Position numbers and translations under genes: made by a program. From contig DIJW01000056.1 in assembly GCA_002421475.1 (NCBI GenBank), positions 1-5,342 of the forward strand: 5,342 nt of DNA, read 5' to 3'. The notes under the pieces are model-generated. The model was not told where the DNA came from. It saw only the letters and a program-made list of their open reading frames with translations, and made no database searches. Each line of letters opens with the position of its first letter. Position 1 is the stretch's first letter. Below are positions 4,673-5,342 of the stretch, piece after piece. The stretch comes from Thiomicrospira sp. UBA5634. Lineage in GTDB: Bacteria; Pseudomonadota; Gammaproteobacteria; Thiomicrospirales; Thiomicrospiraceae.

Positions 4673-5342
4673 GTGTATTCTCCTTCGGATTTCGTGCTAA
4701 GAAGGACGCCACCGGACGCCCGTCTGCAATGTGTTCTATTTTATCAATTATCACTTCATACTCAGCAAATTCTTTTGCCAGCTCGCCCTTTTGCAGTATA
4801 AATTGCGGATTTTTTGGCGAACCAAATTTCTCAACGCCTTCTACAAAGGTTTGAATTAAAACATAACCACCAGGTCTGGTGTGGCGGCGAATATACGGAT
4901 ACAAATCTCGATTGAGAAAACGCATCATCAGTATTAGGTCAAACGAGGACGACGGCAAACAATCCGCTTGACGCAAATTACAGCAACGCCAATTAATCTG
5001 CTGCTGGTTGTTTTCAGCCAAGCGTTTAGCGCGTTCCAACACTCGACTTTCTTGATCTATCGCGGTGACCTGCCAACCCTTTTCGGCCAAAAACACTGCA
5101 TCACGCCCGCCGCCACAACCTAAATCCAACGCCGTTAACGGTGCTCCGGCAACACGCAGCAAATCATGTTCAATAACATGTTGCAATAATGGATTAGGTG
5201 ACCATAAACGCGCTGACTTTAAGCCCACCACCAGGCCTGGTGGCGGGCTGTTTGCAAATTCAATATCCGTTAAACAAGCGACAAGGTTGTAACCTTTTTC
5301 TCTCAAAAAGGCCTGAATCTCCGCCAGTTGAGCCTCGGAGGC
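4665..5342 (-). CDS. Class I SAM-dependent methyltransferase (N-terminus outside window)
   Basis: 225 codons are visible and the frame stays open to the right edge, so the true start lies beyond the window. SAM motif I is ALDLGCGGGRDA (visible residues 71-82), the motif II acid is in VTAID (D96), motif IV is FDLILMMRFLNR (134-145), and the post-motif RPGGY (156-160) is followed by a TF segment and NPQFILQKGEL. That C-terminal pattern suits TehB-like or Methyltransf_11/25-type small-molecule methyltransferases; the substrate is unknown. The first visible residues (ASEAQLAEIQAFLREKGYNL) are not part of the methyltransferase fold and could be the end of a preceding domain, for example a rhodanese-like one, which is an inference only. 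A TTG at 5306 could serve as a start but lacks a clear ribosome-binding site and lies in continuous coding sequence. It is coupled to the CNB protein by the ATGATTGA overlap. Confidence 0.9.
   Translation of the reverse strand, partial: ASEAQLAEIQAFLREKGYNLVACLTDIEFANSPPPGLVVGLKSARLWSPNPLLQHVIEHDLLRVAGAPLTALDLGCGGGRDAVFLAEKGWQVTAIDQESRVLERAKRLAENNQQQINWRCCNLRQADCLPSSSFDLILMMRFLNRDLYPYIRRHTRPGGYVLIQTFVEGVEKFGSPKNPQFILQKGELAKEFAEYEVIIDKIEHIADGRPVASFLARNPKENTHD
4868..4881. repeat. Palindrome variant CACCAGGTCTGGTG, copy 2
   Basis: This differs from copies 1 and 3 by one base. It encodes the conserved methyltransferase TRPGG loop on the minus strand, so this copy may be explained by the protein motif rather than by a DNA function. 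Confidence 0.45.
5222..5249. repeat. Extended palindrome around CACCAGGCCTGGTG, copy 3
   Basis: The core at 5229-5242 is identical to the pnp-leader copy. The perfect palindrome extends to CCACCAGGCCTGGTGG (5228-5243). After one mismatched pair it continues with AGCCC/GGGCT arms, giving a 28-nt palindrome with a single mismatch. It lies inside the methyltransferase coding region, in a linker encoding SPPPGLVVGLKS ahead of the SAM-binding fold. Confidence 0.65.

Noticed and set aside
5065..5292. Plus-strand 75-codon frame opposite the methyltransferase
   Set aside because: It is antisense to the conserved SAM-binding motif region.
5304..5306. TTG start for a 213-aa methyltransferase
   Set aside because: The frame continues without a stop to the window edge, and no convincing Shine-Dalgarno sequence precedes the TTG, so an upstream start is more likely.

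Overview
This window looks like a moderate-GC gammaproteobacterial chromosome. PNPase and S15 are gammaproteobacterial in sequence and sit in the usual rpsO-pnp order. The intergenic repeats would suit a free-living lineage such as the sulfur-oxidising Thiotrichales, but that placement is a guess from general appearance. All five supportable genes lie on the minus strand, so transcription runs from the high-coordinate end to the low-coordinate end. There are no RNA genes, CRISPR arrays or transposase genes.

Layout in the direction of transcription. (1) 5342-4181: a class I SAM methyltransferase whose N-terminus lies beyond the window, overlapping by 8 nt a 163-aa stand-alone cyclic-nucleotide-binding-domain protein. 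The two are probably translationally coupled. (2) 4180-3803: about 380 nt without a gene. It holds a diverged 40-nt direct repeat, a 56-nt imperfect hairpin and a short dispersed-repeat-like sequence. (3) 3802-3392: rpsO with a good sigma70-type promoter, a leader that can fold into an H-type pseudoknot just before the Shine-Dalgarno sequence, and a strong terminator. (4) 3391-1133: pnp, with a weak candidate promoter and a long perfect stem in its leader. (5) 1132-923: a 153-nt MITE/BIME-like element made of two oppositely oriented REP-like G-rich hairpins inside inverted terminal repeats, followed by a rho-independent terminator. (6) 922-1: the N-terminal third of an M16C (PreP/Cym1-like) zinc metallopeptidase.

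rpsO and pnp form a translation/RNA-decay module in which both leaders carry structures that fit known autoregulation (S15 on rpsO; RNase III/PNPase on pnp). The methyltransferase/CNB pair is a separate unit of unknown role. The M16C gene starts only 14 nt after the pnp terminator, so its expression may depend on read-through or on a promoter upstream of that hairpin. I see no clearly new multi-gene system. The most interesting material is non-coding: the opposed G-quadruplex REP pair, the rpsO pseudoknot, and a 14-nt palindrome that recurs across the window.
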